Below are positions 11,101-21,013 of a DNA stretch of 64,000 nucleotides, in pieces (position 1 is the stretch's first letter; each line of letters opens with the position of its first letter). Source of the DNA: Rhodocollybia butyracea (taxonomy: Eukaryota > Basidiomycota > Agaricomycetes > Agaricales > Omphalotaceae); assembly GCA_015501585.1 (NCBI GenBank), contig JADNRY010000021.1, forward strand, positions 372,001 through 436,000. Direction: 5' to 3'. The notes beneath the pieces are model-generated. The model made no database searches, was not told where the DNA came from, and was given only the letters and a program-made list of their open reading frames with translations. The translations under genes were made by a program, and so were the position numbers.

Positions 11101-14100
11101 CTGCCTCCGCTTCACCGTCACCATCACCCACTCCTCAACCTTCCTCTCCCGTCAAAGCTGCTTCAGGAGGTGCTTTCGGTGATCCACAGTCTGTCTCTTC
11201 TTCGGCTTTCAAGCCCGCTACTGGTTTCGGTGCCTTTAGTAATACTTTATCCAGCTCTTCCCCTTTTTTAAATCCCGACAAGCCTGTTGTTTCTGCGTTT
11301 GGCACCCCGAGCTCCGGGGCCCTAGGATCAGCAACAAAGTATTCTGCTACTGGCCCCACATTCGGCTCTACTTCGAAACTTGGCTTCGGGTTCGGTATTA
11401 AGAAACCTGAGTCTGTCAGTCCTCCTGCTTCGTCACAGGCTAGTGCCTCCACAGCGTTTGATGCTTTCAGTGGAACGAACTTGTCGTTCACAGAAGCTGC
11501 AGGCCCTACTCAAGCTTTTAGCAATAAATTATCTGAAACCGGGGAGCCGGCAATAAAGCCCTCTTCACCGATGACGACCTCTTCTCCCGTACGTGATTTG
11601 CTGGGCGCCGATGTCAAGACCGAGGACGATGATGCCCAGGCGGCCCTAACAGACAAAGATAAAGGCAATACACAGAAGCAGGATGAAGATCAACCCGCTT
11701 CTACCCCACAAGCCCGACTAGACAAGGGGAAAGGTAAAGCGCAGAAGGAGAACGGGGATGATCAACCAGCTCGTACCATGACCATCCAATCGGGCGATGG
11801 GAGAGGTAAAGTTATTGAGGAGCCGTCCAAGGATACTTTTCATGAATCTATCTCCTCCGCGAGCAGCTCTTTTGTTGAAGTCAACGGATCGGACGATAAT
11901 GCAGAGGGAAAGGATGAAGTACCCGAATCTGATCGAGAATCTGAGGAGCAGCATGGAGATGATGATGACGGAGACTTTTTGTCTGAAAGCTATGGGTCCC
12001 AGTCGGGAGAAGATGAAGAAGAACTGGAGGAGGGTGAATCAGAGGGAGTTGATGAGAACTTTGAAGAACCCTCACCTTTGTCATCTCCAGAACCCACAGA
12101 GATTCCGCTCCCTCGTTCTCGTTCCAATACTCCACAAGCCGAAGCACCCAAAGTTGATCCTGCCTCTCCGTTATCGTCCGACGATTCCGATTCATCTCGT
12201 TTGTCAACTATTCGTGAAGAGAGCACGACGCCTCCTGGGTCACCTCCTAGAACACAAACTGTTGGTGTTCCTGCGATTGTTGCTCCCACACCTATCAATT
12301 CACCTACACCCACAACTTCGCTCGGGATTGGGAGACCTAGTACTCGGCCAACACGTAGTTCTCCTTTGGCGAATAAACCCCTAACAACGGGAGACGCGAC
12401 AAACGAAGAAGAGGAAGAAATTGGGGTCAGACCAACTATCATAATGAAACCTCGTCCAGCATCGCCCCGAACTCCATTCGGTGTTCTTCCCAAGTCTAGG
12501 TCTACTTCTCCTGAAGAGGCTAAAGACGGGAAAAGACCTAAAACTCCCCCGCTTCTGTCTAGCTTCTTCGGTAGCACTCCGACACCGTCTACTCCCAAAC
12601 CAGCCCCAGCTACTTTACCTAGTTCGGCAACGCCATCTAAGGCACCTGTAGGCCAGATAACACCATTGTTAAACACGCCTATGTCCGGATTCTCATCCTC
12701 ATCTTCATCCAGTAGTCTATTTGGCAAACCTTTCTCCCTTCAACCTCCCGCAATTGGAGCGGAGGCTGCTCCCTCAACTTTAGGGATATTCTCACCTCCT
12801 GTCAACCCAGAAGTTCGCTCAAGTCCTCAGCGTCTGCCCACGCCGCTTGTTGGGTCGCAACGCGGGCCATTTTCTCCCCCTGTTGAGTCGAATACAGCTG
12901 GATTTCCCGCTTCTGGGGCCCTTACAGGTCAAATGGTACCCCCTGCATCTATGCCTGTACCTCAGGAAAACGGTATGCAGAAGGAATGTCATATTGTGGT
13001 GGACGCGATGGAAAAAGACTTGGAACGAGTGGGTCACTAGCAGATTTTACTTGAAAGTAGGCTCATTTCCTATCTAGCTTCGTGTAATGGCCCAATCGGT
13101 TGCCAAAAAACGCGAGAATCTGTCGCGATCTGCTGGAGGCTCTCGGCGGCAGCAAGACTTGGGTCACCCTGAAAAATGGGCAATGTCCGACAGTACACAG
13201 TTTGGTGTTTTATTGAGGCAATATGAACATGATATCTCCGAACTAAAGTCATCTGCGGAGAAGCAGAAGGAAGAGCTGCGCGAGCTCGGGAAGAGCATAA
13301 TTAAAGGTGAGAATCTCTGTATTCCTTTGAATCGTTCCTAATTCTCATATAGCTGGTACGAGGAGGGAAGAAATTGCACGCTTCAATAAAGCCAAGAGTG
13401 ACAACGAGTTTTCTAAGATGCTCAGGTCAAGGACGCTTGGTCCGGAGCATTTGGAAAATCAAACGCAATTGCGGAGGAATATTCGAGTAGGTTGATCCTA
13501 CTAATACGATCGCTCAATCCTTACCATGACATTACAGGCATTGCGGAACAAGGTCGATCAGTTAGAAGACCAACTGCGTGCCCATAAAAAGAGACTAAGC
13601 GAAGTTAACTCTGGTCGACCTACCCTGAAGTAGAATAATTTATTGCTACATATCTCGCTCGGTCTCAATGTCCTTGTTTCTAGACCTCCGTCATTGGATA
13701 CGATTCATCGTACCTACCGCAACATTGACCTTGCATTACAACAACAATCTGATGATCTAGCGCAACTCACTGCACGGTTCCTCAAGCTGGACTTGAACGC
13801 TTCTTTCTACAGTTCTCACAACGTGAAAGATCCTCGGCTCCCCCAGTTTCCACCGCGATCCCGCCCCTCTATTATCACACAAGACGTCGCAGTGACCACC
13901 GCAGCCGCTCTGAATGCCGAACGATCGGCACACAACCTCAAAACAATGTTACTCAAAGCCCGAAAAGATCCCCTTCTTAATGTTAAAGCGAAGGAACTCG
14001 TCGAGGGTGGGACGAAGGTGCCCACTTCCTATAACACACCCAAGGCGGCGAGTAGTTTCTCTGTCGGCTCTGGTTTACAGTTCTCTACGCCAATTATTCA

Positions 14101-14440
14101 GCGTCCATTGTTCGGAACTTCGCCCTCAAATCCAGAAGTTGGTCACTGGGATACGCTATCTTTTCCCGAGGATAACTTCCAACCTTCTTCAATTCCACTG
14201 TCTTCTGGTGGACGAAGAGGCGTGACTCCTCAAAGAAAACATGAGCCTGCTCCTCCAGTAAGGAAAAGTCCTGCTCCAGAGCCCAGTGGAGGTCCCAAGG
14301 CCACCGCCACCTCCCCTGCAGGATTCGACTGGGGAAACCTTCCGACGTTTAACAAACCGTCTCCAGTGTTGCCTGGTTTCGATATGGTCATGTCCAATCC
14401 GCCTTCCACTCCTCCTGTTGGGTTCGGTCCCCGCCCGTAG
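8137..14440 (+). CDS. NUP159: FG-repeat nucleoporin NUP159/NUP214
   Basis: Cytoplasmic-face nuclear-pore protein that docks the mRNA-export helicase Dbp5/DDX19. Exons: 8137..8223, 8275..8425, 8479..8880, 8935..13028, 13078..13306, 13353..13486, 13538..13629, 13684..14440, in phase, about 1981 aa. Residues 1-420 read as the beta-propeller (FRLLNKKSRVSLSP, NGWFAAV, VAWSPKGKQLAIG). About 420-1080 is dense in FG repeats of SAFGQP, SPFG and GFGAFG type. About 1100-1260 is acidic and Ser/Pro-rich. About 1580-1730 is a predicted coiled coil (EKDLERLRVMAQ, YEHDISELKSSAEKQKEEL), followed by a Pro-rich tail. The 54-bp interval 8881..8934 has no stop and keeps frame if retained; its GTGTGT/CCAG borders and the VAWSP join argue that it is an intron. 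Acceptor 8476-8478 is CTCAAG. Long antisense frames inside are composition shadows. Confidence 0.93.
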
Positions 14441-15007
14441 AGTAGAAGGATTCTTGTAATCTGTACATACTTTACTATACATATATGAAGAGAATAACGA
14501 ATCAAATAATGAATCTCCCGTCTAAACTAGCGATCCCCTTCGGGGCTCCTCTGACGTAGCTTGCTGGTTGTACAAGTTGAAGTAAGAGGCATATTACATG
14601 TTACAATTGTTACAAATTTACCCGGACACGGCTCAATTCATGAGCACAACATCTTCTGGCATACTTCCAGTGAAGAATATTCAAGTGTGTGTCCCCGGAT
14701 AAGTTGCAGTTCAATCTCTGACATTGACTGGAAGCAGATCATTCAGACAAAGGTAACAGCTAGAGGTGATATTGCTCGCACTCACTCATGAACTATATTT
14801 TTGGGCGCAGACAGTAAAAATATATCGTTGAAAAGTATAGAAACAGTGGATGAGTCTTTTTACTGAACGACAACGATGTTGGTGGAGTGTCAGTTTAATC
14901 TGACTGTAGGAAAATTGCGCGCGCGCTTGTTAATTAGACAATCTCGAAAAAGATGACACGACTGCGGCCAAATCTCGAGGCTGAAGCGCTGAAGCTGAGC
15001 GAACGTG

Positions 15008-15810
15008 GACACCTCATATGCCCAGTAGACATAGATAGTAGCCTTTGACATGGGGGGTGGGATGGCATAGGCAGTTACCATAAAGATCCGCTATTGTACA
15101 GTAGCGCGAAAAAAGCGCTATATTTCATGCGGACTTTGATGTTGTAAGATATTTCTCGGGTACCGGAAGGCTAGTACCGAGATCTAGTGCACCGAGATCA
15201 CGCGTTAGTACACGTATCCCGCCTCCCGGCCATATGCCGCCTCCCGAACCCAAACGAACTGTCTCCTGCTCAACTCCAGTGCTCCCTTGCTTTTAAGTAA
15301 TATAAAGTTCACGTTGCTATAACGTTCACTTACCTCACAACTGTACATGCCCTTACTATATACACGACCTCGTACATAAGGGCATGTACGGTTGTGACAC
15401 CGCCGTACAGATAAGTCGTCGCATCAACATTGCATTATTCTCCAATATGCATAAGTTATTATTATACCAACAAGCTCTCTCAAGCCACTGTTTGGTTTTG
15501 AGAGTGCGGCTTTGACCCAAGAGCTTTGAGTCTACCATCTCAACTTCGATAGTAGATCATACATTGCACCGCTCACATATTGTAAGTATTGAGTAGTTTG
15601 AAAGGTATACCAGGTATGGAGCTCCTCTATGTAATTATAGGGCAAAATATCGCTTTGTGGTTGTGCTGAACGATGAAGAGAGCTGTGGAAGGAAGCGTGC
15701 GAACGTACCGGAAACGTTTGCCGGTGCTTCCGCTCGCTGTTCCAAACAGTGAACAGAGGAAGAAAATAATTTCTGTTCAGGTGCGGATCTCCCGGAAGCT
15801 CATGGGGAGG
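15008..15810 (+). repeat. diverged repeat copy, left arm of a 9-kb-spaced inverted pair
   Basis: Two blocks are readable. Block A (about 15008-15145, including CCTTTGACATGGGGGGTGG and ATCCGCTATTGTACAGTAGC) matches the reverse complement of about 24770-24903. Block B (about 15693-15810, including GGTGCTTCCGCTCGCTGTTC) matches the reverse complement of about 24121-24240. Block order is mirrored, so both belong to one older element present in opposite orientations. Identity looks like roughly 75-85 percent by eye in the blocks and is lost between them. No coding capacity seen; the class is unknown. Confidence 0.7.
15335..15397. repeat. perfect-but-one hairpin with 21-bp arms
   Basis: Arms 15335-15355 and 15377-15397 are reverse complements except at one position, separated by 21 bases. 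The core is ACATGCCCTTA/TAAGGGCATGT. It could extrude as a cruciform or be the remnant of a small inverted-repeat element. No gene adjoins it. Confidence 0.7.
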
Positions 15811-16341
15811 TGCAATCGCTCCCCTTAAAGCCAAAACTACATGCAAACATCCAGGAGTAGCCCGAAATACCCTCTCCTTTGTAAAGGGATGCAGTGAAAC
15901 TCGTGCTTACCATGTAAAACAGTGCACTCAAGAAGGAACAACTTCATCTATAAGTTTGATATACTAGTGATAGACTTAAATGCACTATTTAGACATAACA
16001 TGACGAAATCAGAACTATTGAATAAGTTTAACAGTCTCAAGCAGGAAATAAGTCGTTAAGGATGCACGTAAGTACAACAACTTGAATGAATCTAAGTAAT
16101 ACAGTATCAAGATTGCTAGACCCTTACAACGGTGGGTGACAAAGGTACTTGGCGGACTTTAAATTTTCGTACTTGTCTTTACAAAAGGTACTTTAAAGGT
16201 ACTTAAGGTACTTAAGTTACTTTGTCACGTACAAGTACGACAAAGTAACTTAGTGTACTTTGATCGTACTTGGCTACTTAAATACTTATATTAATAATTG
16301 CGATGTATTTCCCGTAATTTCGTGATTCTTAAGCTTGAGCA

Positions 16342-17384
16342 TGTTAGAGTTCTGGTGCTTTATCCAACTCAGCCATATAACCGGTTATATGGCTGAGTTG
16401 GATATTGCACCAAAACTCTAACAAAACATCTGACTCTGAGAGTACTACCATGTAGTAGTATCTCAGATCCTATGTCCCTCGGATGTACTCGAGTAGCCGG
16501 TTATATGCTGAGTGGGCACCATCCCACTGGTCTACCTTGACCTGGTCAGGTTACTAATTACTGGCTCAGCGGCTCTTACAACCCGTAGGACTTGAACCCA
16601 CGACCTCAAGGTAAACCCTCACTCAATCTAATCTCAGAGTCAGATGTTTTGTTAGAGTTCTGGTGCTTTATCCAACTCAGCCATACCTGTTAGAGTTCTG
16701 GTGCTTTATCCAACTCAGCCATATAACCGGTTATATGGCTGAGTTGGATAAAGCACCAGAACTCTAACAAAACATCTGACTCTGAGATTAGATTGAGTGA
16801 GGGTTTACCTTGAGGTCGTGGGTTCAAGTCCTACGGGTTGTAAGAGCCGCTGAGCCAGTAATTAGTAACCTGACCAGGTCAAGGTAGACCAGTGGGATGG
16901 TGCCCACTCAGCATATAACCGGCTACTCGAGTACATCCGAGGGACATAGGATCTGAGATACTACTACATGGTAGTACTCTCAGAGTCAGATGTTTTGTTA
17001 GAGTTCTGGTGCTTTATCCAACTCAGCCATATAACCGGTTATATGGCTGAGTTGGATAAAGCACCAGAACTCTAACAAAACATCTGACTCTGAGAGTACT
17101 ACCATGTAGTAGTATCTCAGATCCTATGTCCCTCGGATGTACTCGAGTAGCCGGTTATATGCTGAGTGGGCACCATCCCACTGGTCTACCTTGACCTGGT
17201 CAGGTTACTAATTACTGGCTCAGCGGCTCTTACAACCCGTAGGACTTGAACCCACGACCTCAAGGTAAACCTCACTCAATCTAATCTCAGAGTCAGATGT
17301 TTTGTTAGAGTTCTGGTGCTTTATCCAACTCAGCCATATAACCGGTTTTATGGCTGAGTTGGATATTGCACCAAAACTCTAACA
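16342..17384. repeat. nested inverted array: four 82-bp palindromes alternating with three 226-bp units
   Basis: Palindromic blocks P1 16342-16423, P2 16688-16769, P3 16996-17077 and P4 17303-17384 each read TGTTAGAGTTCTGGTG... to its mirror image, with ATAACCGGTTAT at the centre. Between them lie units B1 (16424-16649), B2 (16770-16995) and B3 (17078-17302). B2 is the reverse complement of B1 and B3. An extra half-palindrome (16650-16686) sits between B1 and P2. P2 and P3 are nearly perfect; the outer halves of P1 and P4 share the variant ATTGCACCAAAACTCTAACA. Copies are almost identical, so the array is recent or homogenised. No protein is encoded. Confidence 0.9.
16736..16831 (+). other. 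tRNA-like promoter boxes (A box and B box) in the array unit
   Basis: TGGCTGAGTTGG (16736-16747) fits the RNA polymerase III A box. GGTTCAAGTCC (16821-16831) fits the B box and sits in a foldable T-arm, GTGGG-TTCAAGT-CCTAC. The 3-bp GCT/AGC D-stem is also present. I could not build a matching acceptor stem or a clean anticodon arm, so this is a tRNA-derived, SINE-like promoter rather than a working tRNA gene. Reverse-oriented B boxes occur in the other two units at 16588-16598 and 17242-17252. Confidence 0.45.
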
Positions 17385-17651
17385 GAGCAAGCATGGCCTA
17401 ATTGTAGTAACCTTCAAGCACCCTGATTGACTATGTAGAGCATCGAGGGTAACAAAATAACATGTCGTCATTTACATGTCAAGAAGTTCCTAAGTAGCGG
17501 AGTTTGAATTTATTGATGCGGCCAAGTACTGATCAAATACGTTTATGGGGCCGTTGCAAACGCACACAGCCTAGATAGCAAGTCTACGGACCACAAAATG
17601 TTGAAAAAAAGTCAGAGATGCTCAGATCAGATGCTCGGAACAACTTGAACA

Positions 17652-18196
17652 GTGCTTCGGGATGCCTGGCAGCACACTGCTCCACCCCACCGTTCTAGCC
17701 ATTTTCGAGACTTCCAACATGCTGAATTGGCTTGGAATTGGCTGAAGAGCCTCTTCTCAAGGAAAAAGGCGCCCAACGATTGTCAAACAGATATTGGCGG
17801 AACTCAACTCAATCCCAACGGTGCCAACTTTTGGGGTGCAGCTGGTACCGCACTGAGGGAAGCTTTGGTTAAATTTACTGGCTAGTCCGATTGTCATACA
17901 GTGCAGTGGATAGCCATGGGTATGAAAATTCGGAAATAATTGAAGCACTGCCGGAAGCAAAGCCCAGAATTTTGGAGATCGTTGCATCAGTTTCTCCCTA
18001 AGTACATCCGATCTTGGAACTTTGGACACAATGGTCTCGGTGTAAGAACAAACAAGTGCTGGATTCACTCAAGGATGACTGCTTTGAGTATGATTCACCG
18101 CCTGCAGATAACAGTCTGGCAGAGGAGGCCTCAGCAAGCTTGGGTCTGGCACTCTTGTCGGGGTCCGGGGATTTGATTGGAGGCGCTTTCACTTGA
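17652..18196 (+). other. short open frames inside the hAT-like element, no recognised product
   Basis: Two plus-strand frames (17652-17885 and 18014-18196) lie in different frames and lack any motif I recognise, such as a BED finger or hAT dimerisation domain. They may be remnants of captured or decayed coding sequence. Confidence 0.2.
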
Positions 18197-18837
18197 TAAC
18201 ACATCACACTTTGGGATAGTGAAGCTTTACTTAATATTATTGTAATTACAGAGCTATTGGATGTTTGTAGGTAAGTGTTCAGTTTCTATATCTACCTTCG
18301 GACTTGTATATCAAAACCAAATTCTCCTTATTTGAATATCTTTGCACTTGTTATATATTGTATATAGGCTGAATAGACCACTTTCTCCTTGAGCCTAAGT
18401 TGAGACTTTACTCATGCTTCCAGGTCTAAAAATGTGTGGTAGAAAGGTAGTATGACGATGATGTCTGGATATCAGTAAATTCCTTATGACAGCTGCAGTT
18501 ACTGCAAAGCCATTGCGATGAGCTCATATGTATGGCGTTTGGGGTGGGCTTATATAATAAACACGATCTGAGGTGCGCAAAAGGAGAGGTATAACATGCT
18601 ATCAGTACATCCGGTACTCAAGTACTCTGCCAAAGTATGGCATCAAGTACCTGTCAAGTATGTGAAAATAAAGTAACTTGATTATATTGATAAAAGTACG
18701 ATAAAAGTACGAAACCCAGTACCTTTGCTAACACTCCCTTACAACATGGCCAAATTTAATGAATTGTAGAGAGCTACAATAGACGGCTCCAATCCTCAAG
18801 CATGAAAGCTGTACCACAAGTCTTTCTTTCTTGGGCT

Positions 18838-19185
18838 TGTTGGAACTAAGAGACACGTTAGTACGATGTACAACTAAGCTCAGCCAGAAGTGATGAAGGC
18901 TAAATCATATTACCATACCTAAGAGACACGTTAGTACGATGTACAACTAAGCTATAGGTACAGTATGAGCATAATGGACATAGAGCATAAGTATAATAGA
19001 CATACCTCAGCCAGAAGTGATGAAGGCTGAGGAAAAGAAGGGAACGTCGATACGTACAGTATAAGTAGAAATCCGTATCAGTGAAATAAAAGTTAAAACA
19101 AATGATAAGAACTCGGGTCTGATATCTACTCGGTATTGGAGCTGTACATACCGGCGGCCATATACCGCGGACCGAATATCCAACA
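18838..19185 (-). repeat. 3' LTR of the copia element
   Basis: 348 bp, TG...CA termini. It contains an internal direct repeat of 33 bp (18847-18879 and 18919-18951) and a shorter repeat of CAGCCAGAAGTGATGAAGGC, so part of the LTR was tandemly duplicated. Near identical to the partner LTR. Confidence 0.95.
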
Positions 19186-19191
19186 CTCCCC

Positions 19192-20802
19192 TCAACGAGA
19201 ATGCATTGGGACAAGTCCCAGTAGTCGAGTTGCCTGTCGATGAGTTTCACCATCAAGAGCTTTGGTGAATATGTTGGCGACATTATCCCTAGAAGCAACA
19301 ACAGCTGTCTGAATATCACCGCAATGAACCGCTTCACGAATCCAGTGGTGGTGAATTTTGATATGTTTGTTTGCATTAGTGACTTGGTCGGAATTAATGT
19401 TCTTCAAAGCCGAAGATGAATCAACAAACATCTGAGTTGGTTCAGGTTGAGTGAAGTCGAGTTCCTGGAGAAGGGAGCGGAACCAAACAACTTCCCTACC
19501 ACAAGATCCAGCTGCATAATATTCGGCTTCACTGGTGGAAGTCGCAACAGCAGTCTGTTTCCTCGTATACCAGGAAAAACAACCTGTACCGAAAGTGAGG
19601 GCGGCGCCAGACACCGAACGACCATGTTCAAGGTGATCAACAAAGTTGGAGTCGGTATAGGCAAAGAAAAGGAGTGACTTGCCACCAAGGACGAGGACGA
19701 AGTCAACAGTCCCCTTCAAATAGCGAATAATCCGTTTCACTGCTTTCCAGTGGATATGACCGGGATTATGCATGAACTGCGCTACTTGTTGGGTGCTGCG
19801 AGTGATGTCCGGGCGCGTTCGAGTGGAGGCGTGCATGAGAGAACCAACACCTTCAGCGTAGGGCACCAAGCGCATCTCTCTCTGTTCAGGAGAATCATCA
19901 GAAGGACAATCAGCTTTGGACAATACCGTCTTTTCCATGGGTGTTCCAACGGGGTGAGCATCATCGAGTCGGAAACGGGAAATGAGAGACAAGATGTAGG
20001 AACGTTGGGAAAAGGAAATGGTTCGAGCAGATCTATCACGAGTAACAGTCATACCCAAAAATTGAGAGATCTTCCCCTTATCCGAGATATCAAAATGAGT
20101 ACGGAACTCATCCTTGAATTGAATAATCTGTAGAATGGAGGAACCAAAGAGAGCTAGATCATCGACGTGAGTTGCAATGATGATTATTCCATCGGAAGAA
20201 CGACGAAAGAAGACACAAGGATCGGAAATGCAAACCTGAAAGCCAAGTTCAACCAAAACACTTTTTAGTTTCTCATACCAGAGAAAACCAGACTGCTTAA
20301 GTCCATAGAGTGCCTTGTTAAGCTTCCAAACCCACGAATCCTTTCCTCTGACTGCAAATCCGGGCGGTTGCTTCACATACGTTGGCTGGTCATCAGGGAT
20401 GGTGCTATTAAGATAAGCAGATTTCACATCAATGACATGAATTTCCCAATCCTGGATGGCCGCTACGGTTGCAATACCACGAATGGATTCAATACGAGCA
20501 GTCGGAGCGTGGATATCGACAAAGTCAATACCCGGAATTTGGGTAAAACCCTGAGCTACAAGTTGAGCTCGGTAGACCTCAATGGCCTGAGTGTCGGCAT
20601 TGCGCTTGATAGCGAAGACCCAGCGTGTACCAATGGCCTTACGGTCAGGAGGTGGTGGAACGAGAGAGTAAGTCCCAGTCTCCAAGAGCTGGTTAAGCTC
20701 GTAATGACAAGCGGCTTCCCACTCTGCATGATCGGGAGAGTTGAGAGCCTGCGAAACATTGAATGGAATTTCACCACTCAAGATATGAGCCAGTTCGGGC
20801 AT
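19192..20802 (-). CDS. copia reverse transcriptase-RNase H portion of polyprotein
   Basis: 536 codons, starting downstream of a second frame break at 20805-20808. RT motifs include RTRWVFAIKRN-like W-V-F-K and RAQLVAQGFTQ. The catalytic box is HVDD (near residue 212) in place of the usual copia YVDD. RNase H motifs are YTDSNFVDHLEHGRS (about 388), STSEAEYYAAG (about 435) and HIKIHHHWIREAV. Between 20803 and about 21075 a third frame stays open and carries the Pro-rich spacer that normally links integrase and RT. The polyprotein is thus split over three frames in this copy. Confidence 0.93.
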   Translation of the reverse strand: MPELAHILSGEIPFNVSQALNSPDHAEWEAACHYELNQLLETGTYSLVPPPPDRKAIGTRWVFAIKRNADTQAIEVYRAQLVAQGFTQIPGIDFVDIHAPTARIESIRGIATVAAIQDWEIHVIDVKSAYLNSTIPDDQPTYVKQPPGFAVRGKDSWVWKLNKALYGLKQSGFLWYEKLKSVLVELGFQVCISDPCVFFRRSSDGIIIIATHVDDLALFGSSILQIIQFKDEFRTHFDISDKGKISQFLGMTVTRDRSARTISFSQRSYILSLISRFRLDDAHPVGTPMEKTVLSKADCPSDDSPEQREMRLVPYAEGVGSLMHASTRTRPDITRSTQQVAQFMHNPGHIHWKAVKRIIRYLKGTVDFVLVLGGKSLLFFAYTDSNFVDHLEHGRSVSGAALTFGTGCFSWYTRKQTAVATSTSEAEYYAAGSCGREVVWFRSLLQELDFTQPEPTQMFVDSSSALKNINSDQVTNANKHIKIHHHWIREAVHCGDIQTAVVASRDNVANIFTKALDGETHRQATRLLGLVPMHSR

Positions 20803-21013
20803 CTCCCCTCATCCCCGCTATCATCCATATCAAGCTCAACATGCGGAGGAATATCCTCATCAATCTGTGGCTGGACTTCTGCTCTCGCACGAGAGCGAGT
20901 CTTAGCAGGTGTAGCATCAGAAGGCATGCGGGGATTAGGACGAGGGGCACGAGGTGGAGGAGTAGCAGGAGGAACAGGAACAGGAGGGTCAGGTGGGAGA
21001 GCGGATGGAGCGG

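Larger units (their letters stand above)
14441..16129. other. repeat-rich intergenic DNA left of the hAT-like element
   Basis: No gene is supported. It contains one arm of a diverged inverted repeat (15008-15145 and 15693-15810) and a 21-bp-arm hairpin at 15335-15397, each listed separately. The remaining sequence is unremarkable. Confidence 0.6.
16131..18735. mobile_element. hAT-like non-autonomous DNA element with subterminal GTACTT repeats
   Basis: Both sides carry the direct repeat CCCTTACAAC (16121-16130 and 18736-18745), a likely target-site duplication; the 8 bp expected for hAT elements is contained in it. The ends are imperfect inverted repeats sharing CAAAGGTACT about 10 bp inside each end. 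Some 150 bp at each end are packed with GTACTT/AAGTAC copies on both strands, as in subterminal transposase-binding regions. No transposase frame was found; only short frames at 17650-18200. A 1.04 kb inverted array lies inside at 16342-17384. The class assignment to hAT is inference from duplication size and end structure. Confidence 0.6.

Noticed and set aside
10382..12727. Long antisense open frames (199 and 245 codons) inside the nucleoporin gene
   Set aside because: They mirror the low-complexity FG and Ser/Pro/acidic repeats of the sense strand and have no independent motif or start context.
16736..16860. Functional tRNA gene
   Set aside because: A and B boxes fit, but no acceptor stem pairs and no clear anticodon arm can be drawn.
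16342..17384. CRISPR-like array
   Set aside because: Repeats are palindromic and alternate in orientation, spacers are copies of each other, and the organism is eukaryotic.
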